Assembly: GCA_902728285.1 (NCBI GenBank)
Contig: CACVBU010000341.1
Span: 248,001-312,000 of the forward strand
DNA: 64,000 bases
Direction: 5' to 3'
Source of the DNA: Clytia hemisphaerica
Lineage: Eukaryota > Cnidaria > Hydrozoa > Leptothecata > Clytiidae
Every line of letters begins with the position of its first letter. The first letter of the stretch is position 1. This document shows, in pieces, positions 9,413 through 22,004 of this stretch. Position numbers and translations under genes: made by a program. The notes below the pieces were generated by a model, which saw only the letters and a program-made list of their open reading frames with translations, was not told the DNA's origin and made no database searches.

Positions 9413-12400
9413 AGGATGTGCCTGACTGAACTTTTGTTGACGTCAAACCAAATGTTTCATTTTTCCGTGAACTTTAAACCCTTCAAACTTTTTTTCTGTG
9501 TACCAGTATGGATTTTGTGTAACTAACGCCGAAGACCTTCGGCGTACAACTGAAAGCTTTTTTGGCGCATTGGCGTAAGGGTACTTACAAAGATTGTTTG
9601 ATTTTCAGTTGGCGTAAAGTAATAATTCCAGCTCGGCGTGAATGACTCCATAATCCATTGATTTTTAGCTTTCATTTGGCTAAATTTGCTTTCACTCGCT
9701 TAAGCTTGCGTTAATTTATTAATTATGTTGGCGCACGCGCCTCTTTTCCCATCATGCATGCATGCACCCTTATTGAAAAAATTGAATGTTGGTACAAAAG
9801 AAATTTTGCTTGGCGCGAGGCTTGCTGTACGGAAAAATATCTTTGGCGCAAGATTTCGTAGAATCCATACTGGTCTATTTATGCTAAAGCGTTCCAGTTT
9901 TTACTAAAAGAAAGCCCGTGATCTTAGCTTTCCAGCGGGCTAGACGGCAAATTGGTAAAGTTGCAACTATCGATGAACAAATGTTTCAGGAAATAGAGGA
10001 AAATGTAGTTGAAGGCTGAAACTTTGTATGTTTATCAGAAAAAGGGTGAGGAATTCAAAAATCACAATCGCTAATTTTAGTTCTTTGATTTTCATGTAGT
10101 TTTATCACTTTTTTTCTTCTTTAGCATGGGAATGTCCCAAAAAAAAGTTTATATTTCTGCCGAAATGGATTTTCTTTTCATTTGGGGTTTCTCCTTTCTG
10201 AAAAACTTATTCTTTACTTATAACTTTTTGTTCCTTCATTTCCAGAGGCTCCTTGAAAATGGGTCCTATCAACTTTTTTGACTCATTTTCAACCATTTCC
10301 AAGCTAATTTTCTTCAAAAACAAAAATAAAACAATGCAATGTCTTCTTTTTTCAAGAAAATATATATCTTTCGTTATTTTCATAAATATACATATTTTAC
10401 AAATATTTTTATATAATAATATTCTAACACCATCAAAGAATTCTCCCTCTAAATTTCAGGTCTCTAGCTACACTAGAAAAAGAGATATGTAAAATTAAAG
10501 AAGCCTGACTGGGAAATATCTTTTTTTTCTTTTTTGATACATTTTTCGAATTTTTCCAAGCTGTTTTCCTAACCTTTTTTTTGACATTTTTAGTCAAATT
10601 TTTGACACTAAAATTTCAATATCTTTACAACCACTTATCCTCTAGAGGCCTATGACCCCTCATTTTCTTTCTTTTTCAAAGCTCTACAAGAAAGGATAGG
10701 TTTTGAAGAAAAAAATTAAAATTTGAAAAATCTTCTGGAGTTGCTTTTATTATTATTATTATTAATTTATTTGGTAAAGAAGGTCTAAGTTTTGTTTTCT
10801 AAGTTTTGTAAAATATACAATGCAGTAAAATACTAATGTGGACCTACTAAAATTGTAAAATAAAATATAAGATAGTTATAAAAATATAAATAAATGGATG
10901 ATATTTATTGCATGATTATAATAAAATAAGTAAATTGTATAAATATGTAAAATCAATTAGTATTAAAGTCTTTATAAAAAAGTATATAAACCTGGATTTA
11001 TTAGTTTAAGATTGTCCTGACTAGACCAGACACAGGAACGAGGGGATTGATTAATAAGTTGGTATTAGGATAGAATTAATTAGCAAAACTTGAGACACAA
11101 CCTACACCTACCTTTACAATAATACAATGCTGACAAGTTGACACAACATAATGACAAGTAATCCCTGTGAGAGAAGTTTATATCGAAATCTGCAATAAAA
11201 ACGAAAGTGGTCAGTTAGGAACATTTGGCAAGTTCCTGTACGCGGCCGCAATCAAAAAAATCATAGCATCACTCATTAAAAAATGGCGTTCGTGTCTTTT
11301 GGCACCCGTAGCCTCTCAGTGCAGTGAAGTCAAGTTTGAAGTTATTCTCTATTAGAAAAATGGTTAAAAGCAGTCAAAAGGCAATTTACCTTACCTCATG
11401 AATTTGTCTTTGTTATGCTAAAATAAAACAAACCTTTTATCATGCTGTCTAATTACAAAAACCTCCAATCACTACTTCTCCGCCATCTTGTTTCACTTTA
11501 AATGCCGTATTTTAAAATGTCTCCCTTTCGACGTTGAGCCCCAGGGATACTTAATAATAAAAGAGATTTTAAGATTAATGTTGAAATGCGTATTTTTCGA
11601 TAAATTTAGGCGATATTCAACAAAAAATAAGGTGGTTTTAAACAAATCTTTGACAAATTGGCATTTTTTTCTGTTCTAATATATATATATGTAAATCACG
11701 TCAAAAAAAGAAAATTATTCCGCCTTTACTTTCACTTTCGCTTTCATGTTATGCGAATCTGATTGGATGAATACCGCTCGCTACTGCTCACTAACATATT
11801 CTGATTGGCTGTAAGTCTTTAGTTTTGGGATTCTGACTGGATCATTTCCCGCGCCACGGTTGAATTTTGATTGGTTGAAAGTTTCTGATTGGATGAATAC
11901 CTGAAAAGTAAACATAGTATGTAAGTATTTTGGTTATCAAAACCTAAAGATTTCCAGGGGGTTTTATTCATTTTTAACGACAATAATTAAGCCTACAAAA
12001 CACCGAGAAAAAAAAACAACATAGAACAGGTGTATTTTGTAATGCAGAATATGATAGTGTGAATCTTTTTGAAATTCTATGCTAGGATTTTTTCTCAATG
12101 CCACGTAACTATGCCTGGGGTGCCCGTCGCTAAGACCTTATGTTAAAAATGAAAGCGATTACAGCAAAAATTCATCAAAAATAGCAATTTTACTAATACC
12201 TCAAATATTGATACTTGACTGTACTGCATTGCCTTGCACAACGAGCGACGTGGCTGTAAAATCCCACTCTTCATATATTTGTCTCAATCCGTGATCCTAA
12301 GGCTTAGGTTTTTTCTCAACTTCAATTTACTAAAGAAAGCGGGAATTCGATGCAAAAATTAGATTGTCAACAAAGCGCCGTAAAAAATCATTGAATAAAA

Positions 12401-12509
12401 GAAGAACTTTAAATCTTAAATATTTTCATTTTGAAGAATTGGTGCAAAGAAGTTTGAAACATGGAAAAGTTTCATTTTTTATTGGTTTGATCGCAATAGG
12501 GGACTTGGA
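9413..12509. other. Non-coding AT-rich region
   Basis: No convincing gene. A candidate inverted-repeat element lies at 9502-9877 (ends ACCAGTATGGATT and its complement), with a small perfect hairpin CGCCGAAGACCTTCGGCG near 9528. A short TTA microsatellite lies near 10745-10765. At 11750-11905 the motif GATTGG (CCAATC on the other strand) recurs about five times within 150 bases, which could be a promoter-like cluster or chance. Confidence 0.4.
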
Positions 12510-12857
12510 AAACTTTCTCGTAGTAACTAAAAGGTGAAACGTCAGAGAAACGGGTAGAAACGACACGGAAACAATATGGAAACGGGTGGAAACCAGTGGA
12601 AACGAAACGGAAATCTATGTAATAACGCTAGCCCAGCATTAAAGATACATCTCCGTCTATCACAGGCTTTGCATAACCGTAAGAGTATACGGATATAGGT
12701 AATCTATGAAAAAGTCGTTGCAGTGCAAATCTTTTGCAAATTTAAAAACCCACTTTCCCGTGGAAATAATTGACGTTTTTTGTTTTTTTGGGACCCTTGG
12801 GGCATAAGCTACCCGTTGACCACAAAAATTCCAAAATTCTTGAATTGACCGTTGATA

Positions 12858-13260
12858 ACATTAGAACGGGACCCAATGACGTCACAAGTTTGGGAAAAAC
12901 TTCAAAATGCGATATCTCGAGTTTGAAAAGGAGTTGGGAGGCCGTTGACCCCTCATTGGATCGAGAATTTTAATGGAAAATAAGTTAGGAGGGGTAAGAG
13001 TGGGTATATAGAGACTTTCGAAATTAAATATATTCAAATTGAGGCATCTTAGGTCCGATGACGTCATCAAAAACTGAAAAATACAATATCTAGAGTTTGA
13101 GAAGGATTTAAGCAATGATTGACCCCTCATTGGATCGGAAATCATCATGAGCATATATTTGGTCAATGAAGAAATAGTTACAGTAGAGTGAAAAGTTTAT
13201 TACACATTCGATGACATCATTTAGAGCCCAAATGACGTAACAAAACATAAAATTTGTCAT
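12858..13260. repeat. Diverged tandem repeat, period about 175-181 bp
   Basis: Two clear units and a decayed third each carry TGACGTCA (12878, 13059) or TGACGTAA (13233), then an ATATCT-type stretch. The first two end with TTGACCCCTCATTGGATCG. The conserved TGACGTCA is a palindromic CRE-type sequence, but nothing else suggests a regulatory role. Confidence 0.5.
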
Positions 13261-14686
13261 ATCTTTAGTTTTAAACCATTTTAAGTGGTAATTTTTCGTT
13301 CTTTGGGATTAATTCAGTCTATAGTTTCCCCTTTACTATCAAAAGGGCTTATGATGCGTTCAGCTTATCTACTCCTCGGCGAGTTTATGAAAAATTTCTC
13401 AAATTTTGCCAAGGGGTTGATTCGAGTATGAAAGAGGGATTTCGTGCAGTTTTAAAACAAGAAATCTTATTGTTTTTCGAAAATGTAGTTATTATTTGGT
13501 CTTCTAAGGCGCGTCATGTTGACCTCAAATTCGTAAATACAGCAAGCAACATTTTTTTTATATATTTTCCATTCTTACACACTGATGATATATTGACGCT
13601 CTCAATTTGACGTTTTACTGCTCAAGTCAATAAGTTTCCGTTTTCGATTAAATTGAAATCGCTTTCAAACTTACTGAAGAAACTCTCACAATTGAAGATT
13701 TATTATTTAGTAAGCTTTTATTTACTATTTATTTACTATTTCTTATTAAGAAGTCCCATTCTATCTCTTATTCCATTTGAAGCATAAAAAGATATTTACG
13801 ATATGATATGTACTCCCGTGGTTGATGAAAACTTATTTTAATTCCCCTTAAAAATAAACAATACCATCTTTATCATCCTAAGGGCTTTGCTAAACTGGCG
13901 TTTGCGACGACGGGAACCGACTAATGATACAACAGAAGCTTTGTTCACTGTTGGTCGTTTACCTGTTTTCAATCGTTTCTCCCCGTTTCCAATCGTTTCT
14001 CCCCGTTTCCATGTCATTTCCACCAGTTTCCCTGACGTTTCTCCCCGTTTCCAGGGCGATTCCCCCCGTTTCCATATCGTTTCCAGGGCCAAATTGAAAA
14101 GTGGTCAACCAAAACACGAAATCAAAAATCTTACAAACAAAATAAGTAACTGTGATTTTTTTTAAAAATAACCCTTAAATTTTCCAATTTCAACTTTTAA
14201 ATCAACTGAGCCGCCTTTTTAGTCTCTGTAATCAGGTGATTATATCGAAACACAACTAGTGAGGTTTGTCACGGAAGGACAAGTGTTAAAATATAATGGA
14301 CCTTCTTTTTAAAAATAAATGATTAATCAAAAATGAAATGTTGTTTTAAAACAAGTACATACCCTAGTTAGTTTAATAGGTTTGTTCATTTTGAAATAAG
14401 TCAAACAACAAAAAAGTACTGCAAGCAGAAACTTTTTTCAAATATCGAATTCCTTCCGTGACAATTTCAAGACAAAAAGTTTTTTCACCAGTTTTGTGCA
14501 AGTACACTATTCTTGATATTATTGCAAGTTCTAACTATTGGTACCCCCTAACAAAAAATGAAATTACATTCCAAAGCAACCTCCTTCATATTCACTTACA
14601 AGGTCTGAAATTATTGTCCTTCCGTGACACTTTCACCTTGTCCTTCCGTGACGGATTAAAAATATCTTGTTATTTTTAGAAATCTT

Positions 14687-15955
14687 GGACTTCAATGGGT
14701 CTAATTTATTGCAGGAGAGTGTCCTACGAGGTTTAGAACCATTGGGAACCAGCTCAACCCTGTATGGAGCTCAGAATAAGCTTAACTAAGGCTCCAGTAC
14801 AGCGCTGTAAGCTTACAGCGTAAGCCCAGGCAGCTCTGGAGGCCTAAAAACCGGTTTTCTGGCAAAACTACTGTTCCCAGCGGGTTCTAAAGGATCAAAA
14901 TCGCTTCAGCACCATGGAAATTTGCTAATTAGAGTCTTTGGAAGTAGCTCAATTGCTTGCAAGGTTGCGTTTTTACGTTTTTTGCTTAAAAAAGCCTTAA
15001 AAACGCTTATATAGTGCTTTTTAAGCGTTTTAAAGCTATTTTAGTGAAAATTTGTCGGTTCTGCCCCCTTCACTGGACTTCAATGGGTCTAGTCCCAGGG
15101 CCGGCGAATCGGTTTTAAAAGTGAGGGGGCTAAATGATATTAGTGACTAAGGAGGCCCCACCATGGTTGGGGCCGACGGGCCGGAAAATTTTTGAAATTA
15201 TGGCACTCTACATTGGCCTAGAAGTGGTCTAAATTTTAATTTTTGTGAAGTTATTGGGATGAAAAAATCAAAAAAGTTAGGCGTTTTTTTATACTGATAA
15301 TCACCAAAGAGTATACTACTATATAATAACAACATGAAACCCTTTAAGTAAATAAAGCGAACTTTTACATGTTCAAAATTCATAAGTAAAAGTAGATTGG
15401 GAGCTTTAACAGTAAGTATACAGTAATAAAAATTAAAATTTTCCAAAGTAATTAAAGCAATGCTCTCGAGTCGACACAAACTCTCTACCAACTTCATCTA
15501 AATCAAGTTTATCCGTTAGATTTTTATATGGATATGGAGCAAAGAAAGATTGTTAAACCGTTATGGCATCATTATTGTACGTAGCCAAGTCTTTTTTCTC
15601 ACCCTCTCTTTCTCTCTCACTCTTTTTTTTTTTTGCAAAAAAGTGGGGGGGCTACAGCCCCCCTAGCCCCCCCCCGGTTTCGCCGGCCCTGAGTCCATTG
15701 CAGGGGAGTAGATCAGCCCTGTATGGAGCTCAGAATAAGCTTAAAACTAAGGCTCCAGTACCGTGCTGTAAGCTTACAGTGTAAAGCCCAGGCGGCTCTG
15801 GAGGCCTAAAAACCGGTTTTCTGGCAAAACTACTGTTCCTAGCTGGTTCTAAATCCTCTAAATCGCTTCAGCACCATGGTAATATGCTAATTAGAGCCTT
15901 TGGAAGTAGGTCACTGGCTTTCAAGGTCGCGTTTTTACGTTTTTTTGCTTAAAAA
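14687..15955. repeat. Tandem duplication of about 390 bp, second copy interrupted
   Basis: The sequence at 14687-15070 recurs from 15071 onward. Shared blocks include CTGTATGGAGCTCAGAATAA, CCCAGGC, and the AAAAACCGGTTTTCTGGCAA region. The second copy is split by the inserted element at 15096-15691. No coding frame is shared between copies. Confidence 0.7.
15096..15691. mobile_element. MITE with CAGGGCCGGCG ends
   Basis: A 596-base insertion with inverted ends CAGGGCCGGCGAATCGG and CCGGTTTCGCCGGCCCTG, flanked by AGTCC at 15091-15095 and 15692-15696. Removing it with one AGTCC restores the sequence expected from the first tandem copy, so borders are firm. The ends resemble hAT-type MITEs, but a 5-bp duplication is not the 8 bp usual for hAT, so the superfamily stays open. 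No transposase. Confidence 0.75.
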
Positions 15956-17019
15956 ATATTATCTTTCCTGTAAAATTTCCTAATTATTATCACCATTATG
16001 GTTGAACAATAAAAATACAGTTCCAAGGTTTTGAAATGAACTGAATAGTAAAAATGGCTATGATTCATGATATGATGTGTCACTTCACTAGTTTCAGTCA
16101 ACATTTCTTACGCAATTGCTGATTTTGAAAAATAGGAATTTTTTCCTTCCGTGACGGTGTCCTTCCGTGACACTGACCTTTCTCAGTTGCAAAGGCCTGT
16201 AGCCATTGAAATTAATTTTTTGACTCAGTTCTTTTTTCAATGACAAGCAGATAGACATAAGTTTCTTCTAGTGGTATTTTGGTTTTAAAATTCTCTTTAA
16301 ATTCACAGGAATCTGAATCAGCATACTTTTGTCTTTTTTAATGTCTTTGCTGCGTTCCTTCCGTAACAGAACCTTCAAAGCTCAATTATTCAACGCGGAA
16401 AAACTTTTATGAAATTTATTTTGGATTTGGAAGTAGTAGTACTATGAAGGCTTTAATTCAGGACCAATACTATTTTCATTAAGTTTACCATTTTTCAAAA
16501 ATAGACCAAAAAAGGCTCTGATTTCCTTCCGTGACAGAAACGGGACTTTTCAATTTGGCCCTTAACCTGTTTCTCTGACGTTTCACGTTTTAGTTATTAC
16601 GAAACTTTCTATGTTTGGTTTTTTGCACAAACCCCTGTAACTATGGGCTAGCATTCCTTGCAAAAATGTTGGCTTGAAATTGAAAGTGAAACCACTGAAA
16701 ATGAAAGTAAAATCGGCCCGCACTCCAAATCTCGTAATCTTGATATAGCTATAGGAGTTTAAGCATAGACTGTCAGTCAATAGTTCTTTTGGAGAACGCG
16801 ACAGCCTATTGAATAACTAATTACTCCACAACCAGTAAGTGGAAGTACCTCGATCTTAAGCATGTTTAAAGTTCACAATAACGACTTTGTTGTCAAAGAG
16901 ATTTAACAGGCCAGATATCAACAGTCCCATGTTACGACCAATCATCCCAAGTTGGAGCAGTTTCGGTAGAGTTTGAGTTTGAAGTGTTTATTTTTTACAA
17001 GAAAACTTGATTTTATAGT

Positions 17020-17482
17020 TTAACCCTTTAACTGCCCGTCGTTTTTTTTAAGGTCCGATCTATTTGCCGCGGGAAAAAAAAAAGGTTCGACCTATTTGCC
17101 ACGGGAAAAAAAGAAGGTTCGATTTCTTTGCCCATGTCGGCATTTGCCGACATGGTCAAAAGGTAGCGATTTTGACTTCATTTTCTGAATAATATATGAA
17201 GTATCAGCCAAGGACTATAATTTTGAGTTGAACATTGTTGAATAGTTATTTTTCAACATAGAAAAGCTTTTAACTAAGATCTTTTTTCATTTCAAACCAT
17301 CTAATACAAAATCGTTGTAGAAGTGTTAAATTTTTGGGCAAAGGAATGGAAAGTGCCGATGTCGGCAAATCCCGACATGGGCAAAGAAATCGAAAATGCT
17401 CATGTCGGCAAATCCCGACATGGGCAAAGAAATCGAAAATGCTCATGTCGGCATATGCCGACATGGGCAGTTAAAGGGTTAA
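17020..17482. mobile_element. piggyBac-like MITE
   Basis: Ends are TTAACCCTTTAACTGCCC and its exact inverse, with TTAA at both borders, as expected for piggyBac-type insertion (TTAA duplication, CCCTTT termini). The interior is built from direct and inverted copies of a CATGTCGGCA...CCGACATGGGCAAAG unit, so the right half can fold on itself. No transposase frame. Confidence 0.8.
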
Positions 17483-19451
17483 TGGAAATCATAACTAGAC
17501 ACTTTAAGTCTTTCAAAACCTGCAAAGGTTTGTATCTAAATATACTTCAGTTGGTCCAGATTGCTTTATACAAATATTACTGATTAAAGTGTCCCGTTAT
17601 TACCCCCAAATGGGAAAAAAGCTGGTGTAAAAATGGGACACTATCACTAATTTTGTCGAAAGTCCTTTAAATGATAGCACTTGGATTTGAAGTCATCATG
17701 TGGGTGTAAAACCTCAAATATCCTTTTAGAAAGATTTCTGTATTTTTCAATAACATTTTATACCTGTCCCATATTTTCCCCGAGGGTGTCCCATAATTAC
17801 CCCCAAAATGCGGGATAACTTTTAAAATAAATTCAATAATAAAAATCACCATCAATAAAGATCTTTTCCAGCCCGCCAAAGTGCTTTATAAATGAAGAAA
17901 ACACGCCAAAAGATACTCTACAATACAGAAAGTGCCATCGTTTAGTCAATTACCTTTGCAAAGAGCTGCCGCACTTTATCAAATCCAGATATGCTTGTCT
18001 AAAAAGAAGTTTCCAGTGTTAAAACTGTACCAAGATCGCACCACAGGTAATGGAAAGGTATAATTCAAATCAAAAATCAAAAATTGAAGGATGCAAAAAC
18101 GAAATCAAAGCCTGTGAGAATAAAATGAAACGACAGGCCGAAGAAATAAACCATTTGAAATCACAAGACGTCAATGTTATAGTCAACGAAATGAAAGACA
18201 ACACAACCTGAACCTAAAGATGGAATTTGATAAAAATCTAACAATTTTGCAACAGATGTGTCTTTACACTCTAGAATCCTGCTGAAATGCGTATAAAAGA
18301 TTAATGCTGCAAAAGCACTATATCGTTTACTAGACTTGCAAGCAGAAATGCACTGCAAAATTTCTAAAGGAATTCATGAAAAAATAAACTGGCGCTTTTT
18401 GATGAAATTAACATTTTCAAAAACTATGAGAGTTTACCTAAATTTTCAACCAAAGATAAAAAAATTTGAACCGAGCCAACTTGAAAACTAATTTGAAGAA
18501 TAACTTCCCAAGAAAAAGATCTATGGGGGAGAAGACAACCACCTAGATCTGCCCACAATCAGGATATTTCCCAGAAATTTTGTCAGACCTCAAACACTGA
18601 CCTATTAAATAACAAAATTTGGTTGGTTGATTAGCTGGATGCTTTCATTTCAAGTTTTTCAAATTTTAATTAATTGTCTTGGGATCATGAACTTGATTCA
18701 GGTAACTCTCATCCTTGCTGTTGCAAATACATCCTGTAGATGACCGATGTTGTTTTTCTATATGAGGATTAGAAACTAGATTACATCCACTTCTGCTGAC
18801 AGTAGTTAACACAATACATTGGCAAAAGAATCTCCCATGTCAGTTAGTCACACCTAACGTCCCGCCAAAATGAGTATCAAAGATTAATGCTGCAAAATCG
18901 CAAGTCAAAGAATCTGTGCAAAACTTCTAAAGGAAATTATTAGAGAAATACACTGGTGTTTTTTGATGAAACGAACATTATAAAACCCCCTAGGTGCAAA
19001 ATTTCAAACATAAAGATAAATATAAATCTAGTAGATGGCATAGGACCAGCAGAAATTTCTGGGCTGGACAGAGATGGCCGTCTGGCTGAACTCAAGTCTC
19101 CAGAGTTGCAGTATGTTGAAGGTGGAGTTTGCAGGGGTTAGTCTAGAAAAATAGCATCCCTCATTGGTGTTTTGACAAAGGGTGTCGTTGAGTTGTTGCT
19201 TGTAGTGGATCCGGCCATCCAATTTAGTTGGTTAGATGTACTTGAAATCTTAAAAATTGGGCGACGATGTGCAGTCTTTCATTAGGGCCAGTGTTTTCTG
19301 TGATCAGTCGTTTGTCTTGACACACACCAATTTTGGCAATTGGAATGTGGGAACGCTAGAGAAGATCGTTGATGGACTCCCCAGTTCTTCAAAAAGATTA
19401 TTATACATATTTACAAGCTAGGCTCACAGTGGGCCTCTAACCGATCTTATT
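17483..19451. other. Non-coding interval
   Basis: No supported gene. Two related blocks mention-worthy only as repeats (TGTCCCGTTATTACCCCCAA near 17590 and a GTGTCCCATAATTACCCCCA block near 17785, inverted context uncertain). A stretch at 18050-18180 reads as a short charged, coil-like frame but has no homology I recognise and ends quickly. Confidence 0.35.
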
Positions 19452-21345
19452 TTACACTATTCTTGAATCGTATTTTGAGGGATGGTTTTCCCATGCATCG
19501 TTGAGGTTTTCTTTGAAGGTCTTTATAGACTTTGCTGAAACGACATTTCTCGGCAGTCTATTCCAGTTTGGCACACATCTGTAATAAAAGGATTTCGTTT
19601 GAGGTCCGTGGAAACCGTCATTTGCGAAGTTAGGTAGAAGCTCATGGGGGTGTCTTCGATTTGGACGCGGACGTTTAGTCAACTTGTCAGGTATTGTTGT
19701 TTTATCGTAGTAGTGGAGGTGTTTGTAAACCTGTACCATATCACAAAATCGTCTTCGAAATTCGAGTGTTGGTAAGCCGAGAATTTTGAGCCTACCACTA
19801 TATGAAAGGCTGCGGTACGTTGGGACCAATCTTGTTGCACGTCTTTGCACTTCCTCGAGTAAGTTGACGTGTTTACGTAATGTTGGTGACCAAACTGATT
19901 GTGCGTACTCAAGGTGTGGTCAGACAAATGATGAGTATAGTGTACGGAGGATCTCTGGAGTTAAGTTGGTGAAACCTCGTTTGATGACACCAAGCATTGA
20001 GTTGGCTTTTTTTACTTGATTGGCTATATGGTCTTCAAATGTCAATTCAGCATCAACCAATATACCTAGGTCTTTTTGTTCAAATACGTGCTCAAGCTGA
20101 ATATCACCAAGACGATACGGATGAGCGTGTTTTATATTTACGAATTTGCCGATTGTAAGAACGTGACATTTATCCGGATGGAACTGTAATAACCAATCAA
20201 TGGACCATTTTTCGAGTGTGTCTATATCACTTTGTATGGCAAGCGAGTCATGGACTGAAACTACCTCTTTGAAGATCTTTGTATCATCTGCGAAAAGTAG
20301 CAGATCCGAAATCACCTTGTCGGGCAGATCATTTATGTACAGTACAAAGAGTAGAGGGCCCAAGACACTTCCTTGTGGTATTCCACTTAAAACACTATCT
20401 ATGTTGGATTTTGCTTGGTTTACTTTTACCAACTGCTTCCTTCTACTCAGAAACGATGAAATCCAGTTCTTTATTGATCCAACTATGCCATACCCTTCTA
20501 GCTTTTTGCAAAGCCTACGATGAGGCACTGTATCAAATGCTTTAGCGAAATCAAAATAGATGCAGTCTACAACTTTTCCGTCTGATATCCTTTCACAGCA
20601 CCTGTCGACATATTTCAATAGTTGAGTAACAGTGGAACGTCTACTGATGAAGCCATACTGCTTATCTGATAAAAGGTTTAAGTTTGTCAGGTGGTTTGTG
20701 ATATGTTCTCGTAATATCGACTCCATCAGCTTGCAAACCACGGATGTTAAACTCACTGGTCTGTAATTGATGGCCAAGTTATGCGCGCCTTTGTTCTTGA
20801 AGATGGGCGTGACGTGTGCAACCTTCCAATCATCAGGTAGTACTCCTTCAACCAGTGTCTTATTCATAAGCCTTGAAAGGGGCTCGGAAATTTCATCGAC
20901 AAGTTCTTTCAACATTCTTGGATGTATTTCATCATGACCAAAAGATTTGTTTGTATCCAGATCTTTGATTTTCTTACTTATCATATCTTTAGTTATGATG
21001 ATGTCTGCAATATCTTGTTCTGTTCTTCGTGGAAATTCCGGAAGTTCTCCCTCAGGCTCGATGGTAAAGACACTGCAGAATTGTTTTTGGAGAATGTTTG
21101 CTTTCTCGTGGTCTTCGTGACGTAGCGATGACTTGTCTTTAGGTGACTCGAGAAGTGACGAAACACCTGTCGCAGCTTTCATCTTACTTCTTACATGCGA
21201 CCAAAAGACCTTTGGTTTCGTTTTGGCTTTAGTGCATATGTTTCGTTCGTATGTTCTATGTGCTTGCGACATCATCCGATTTACCCTGTGGTAAGATGGT
21301 GGTGGTATGTAATAGGAATTCTTGTCCTTCGTCTGGCTAGTTCCT
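19452..21345 (-). pseudogene. CR1/jockey-like LINE reverse transcriptase fragment with one stop
   Basis: The - strand frame encodes a non-LTR reverse transcriptase: an upstream helical region, then the RT core with YFDFAKAFDTVPH, GIPQGSVLGPLLF and the catalytic FADD near 20285-20297, followed by a thumb/C-terminal region (NWNRLP near the end). The endonuclease domain is missing, so the copy is 5'-truncated, as is usual for LINEs. A single in-frame TGA at 19920-19922 sits where relatives carry Arg; the frame continues without shift to 19452. CGA to TGA is the expected result of CpG decay. The 3' UTR lies left of 19452 with no clear boundary. Confidence 0.85.
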
Positions 21346-22004
21346 CGGTGATACTAAAGGGGAAAACTGTTGGCAAAGATAATCAATCAGACCTTTCAAT
21401 CCTTCTTGAGTGGGTCAATTATGGGAAAATTTGAGTATCAGGTTATGTTTCACAGATAAGTTGAAATGGATTTACTGGAGATACGAAGGTGGACTTGGTT
21501 GAGATGGAGCTGACATTACAATCATGGCATTGTTGTTGAATATCCTCGGTGATGCCTGTCAAGAATACTGATTTTTAATGAATACTGATGTCCAGCCGAC
21601 AACGGCAAGTGAGTAGGGGCCCATTAGGCAGCAGTTATCTTTAGATATCTTAAGTTGGACTGGACTTTAAATGTTGGTTTGCGGTCACCCACTTTTAAAA
21701 TCTTGAGGGAATTCCCCTTTTGTGCCAAATATTACAGTGGTGATTCTAGAAGGGAATTCACAATTGTTAAGATGGAAGGAACGAGACAGGCACAACGGAG
21801 GTTCTGATTTGAAGAAAATCAATCTTCTTCAAAATGGCAATAAAACTTTTTAGGTCAGCAGATTTTGAGGTAGGTATAGTCGGATGACCAGGGATGACGG
21901 CAAACCAACATTTTCCAGCCTTAGTTCTATTAAAATCAAGTAACAAAAAACTTTCCATAGAAAAGGTTATTTTTCATGCAAAATATGATGATTATATATT
22001 AAAC

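Larger units (their letters stand above)
14268..16534. repeat. Dispersed CCTTCCGTGAC motif cluster
   Basis: Seven exact copies of CCTTCCGTGAC or its complement lie at 14268, 14452, 14618, 14642, 16145, 16161 and 16524, with one variant near 16357. All fall between the AGGGCCAAATTGAAAAGT inverted arms. They flank both sides of the tandem duplication in the centre, a distribution typical of subterminal transposase-binding sites. Confidence 0.5.
12520..16602. mobile_element. Composite DNA-transposon region with nested inverted repeats
   Basis: Outer arms at 12520-12555 and 16566-16602 are inverted copies of each other (about 31 of 34 aligned bases; core AAACGTCAGAGAAAC). Inside, arrays rich in GGAAACGGG at 12545-12615 and in the inverse GTTTCTCCCCGTTTCC at 13967-14090 face each other. 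A second inverted pair, AGGGCCAAATTGAAAAGT, sits at 14085-14102 and 16545-16562. No transposase frame is visible. The simplest reading is at least two nested non-autonomous elements; exact borders and target duplications were not resolved. Confidence 0.45.

Noticed and set aside
18061-18240. Coil-like frame as a Smad2/3 N-terminal exon
   Set aside because: Lys/Glu-rich but lacks the Trp and Leu pattern of MH1 helices.
19679-19927. ORF overlapping the LINE C-terminus in another frame
   Set aside because: The RT frame itself continues through a single TGA; this ORF is a shadow.
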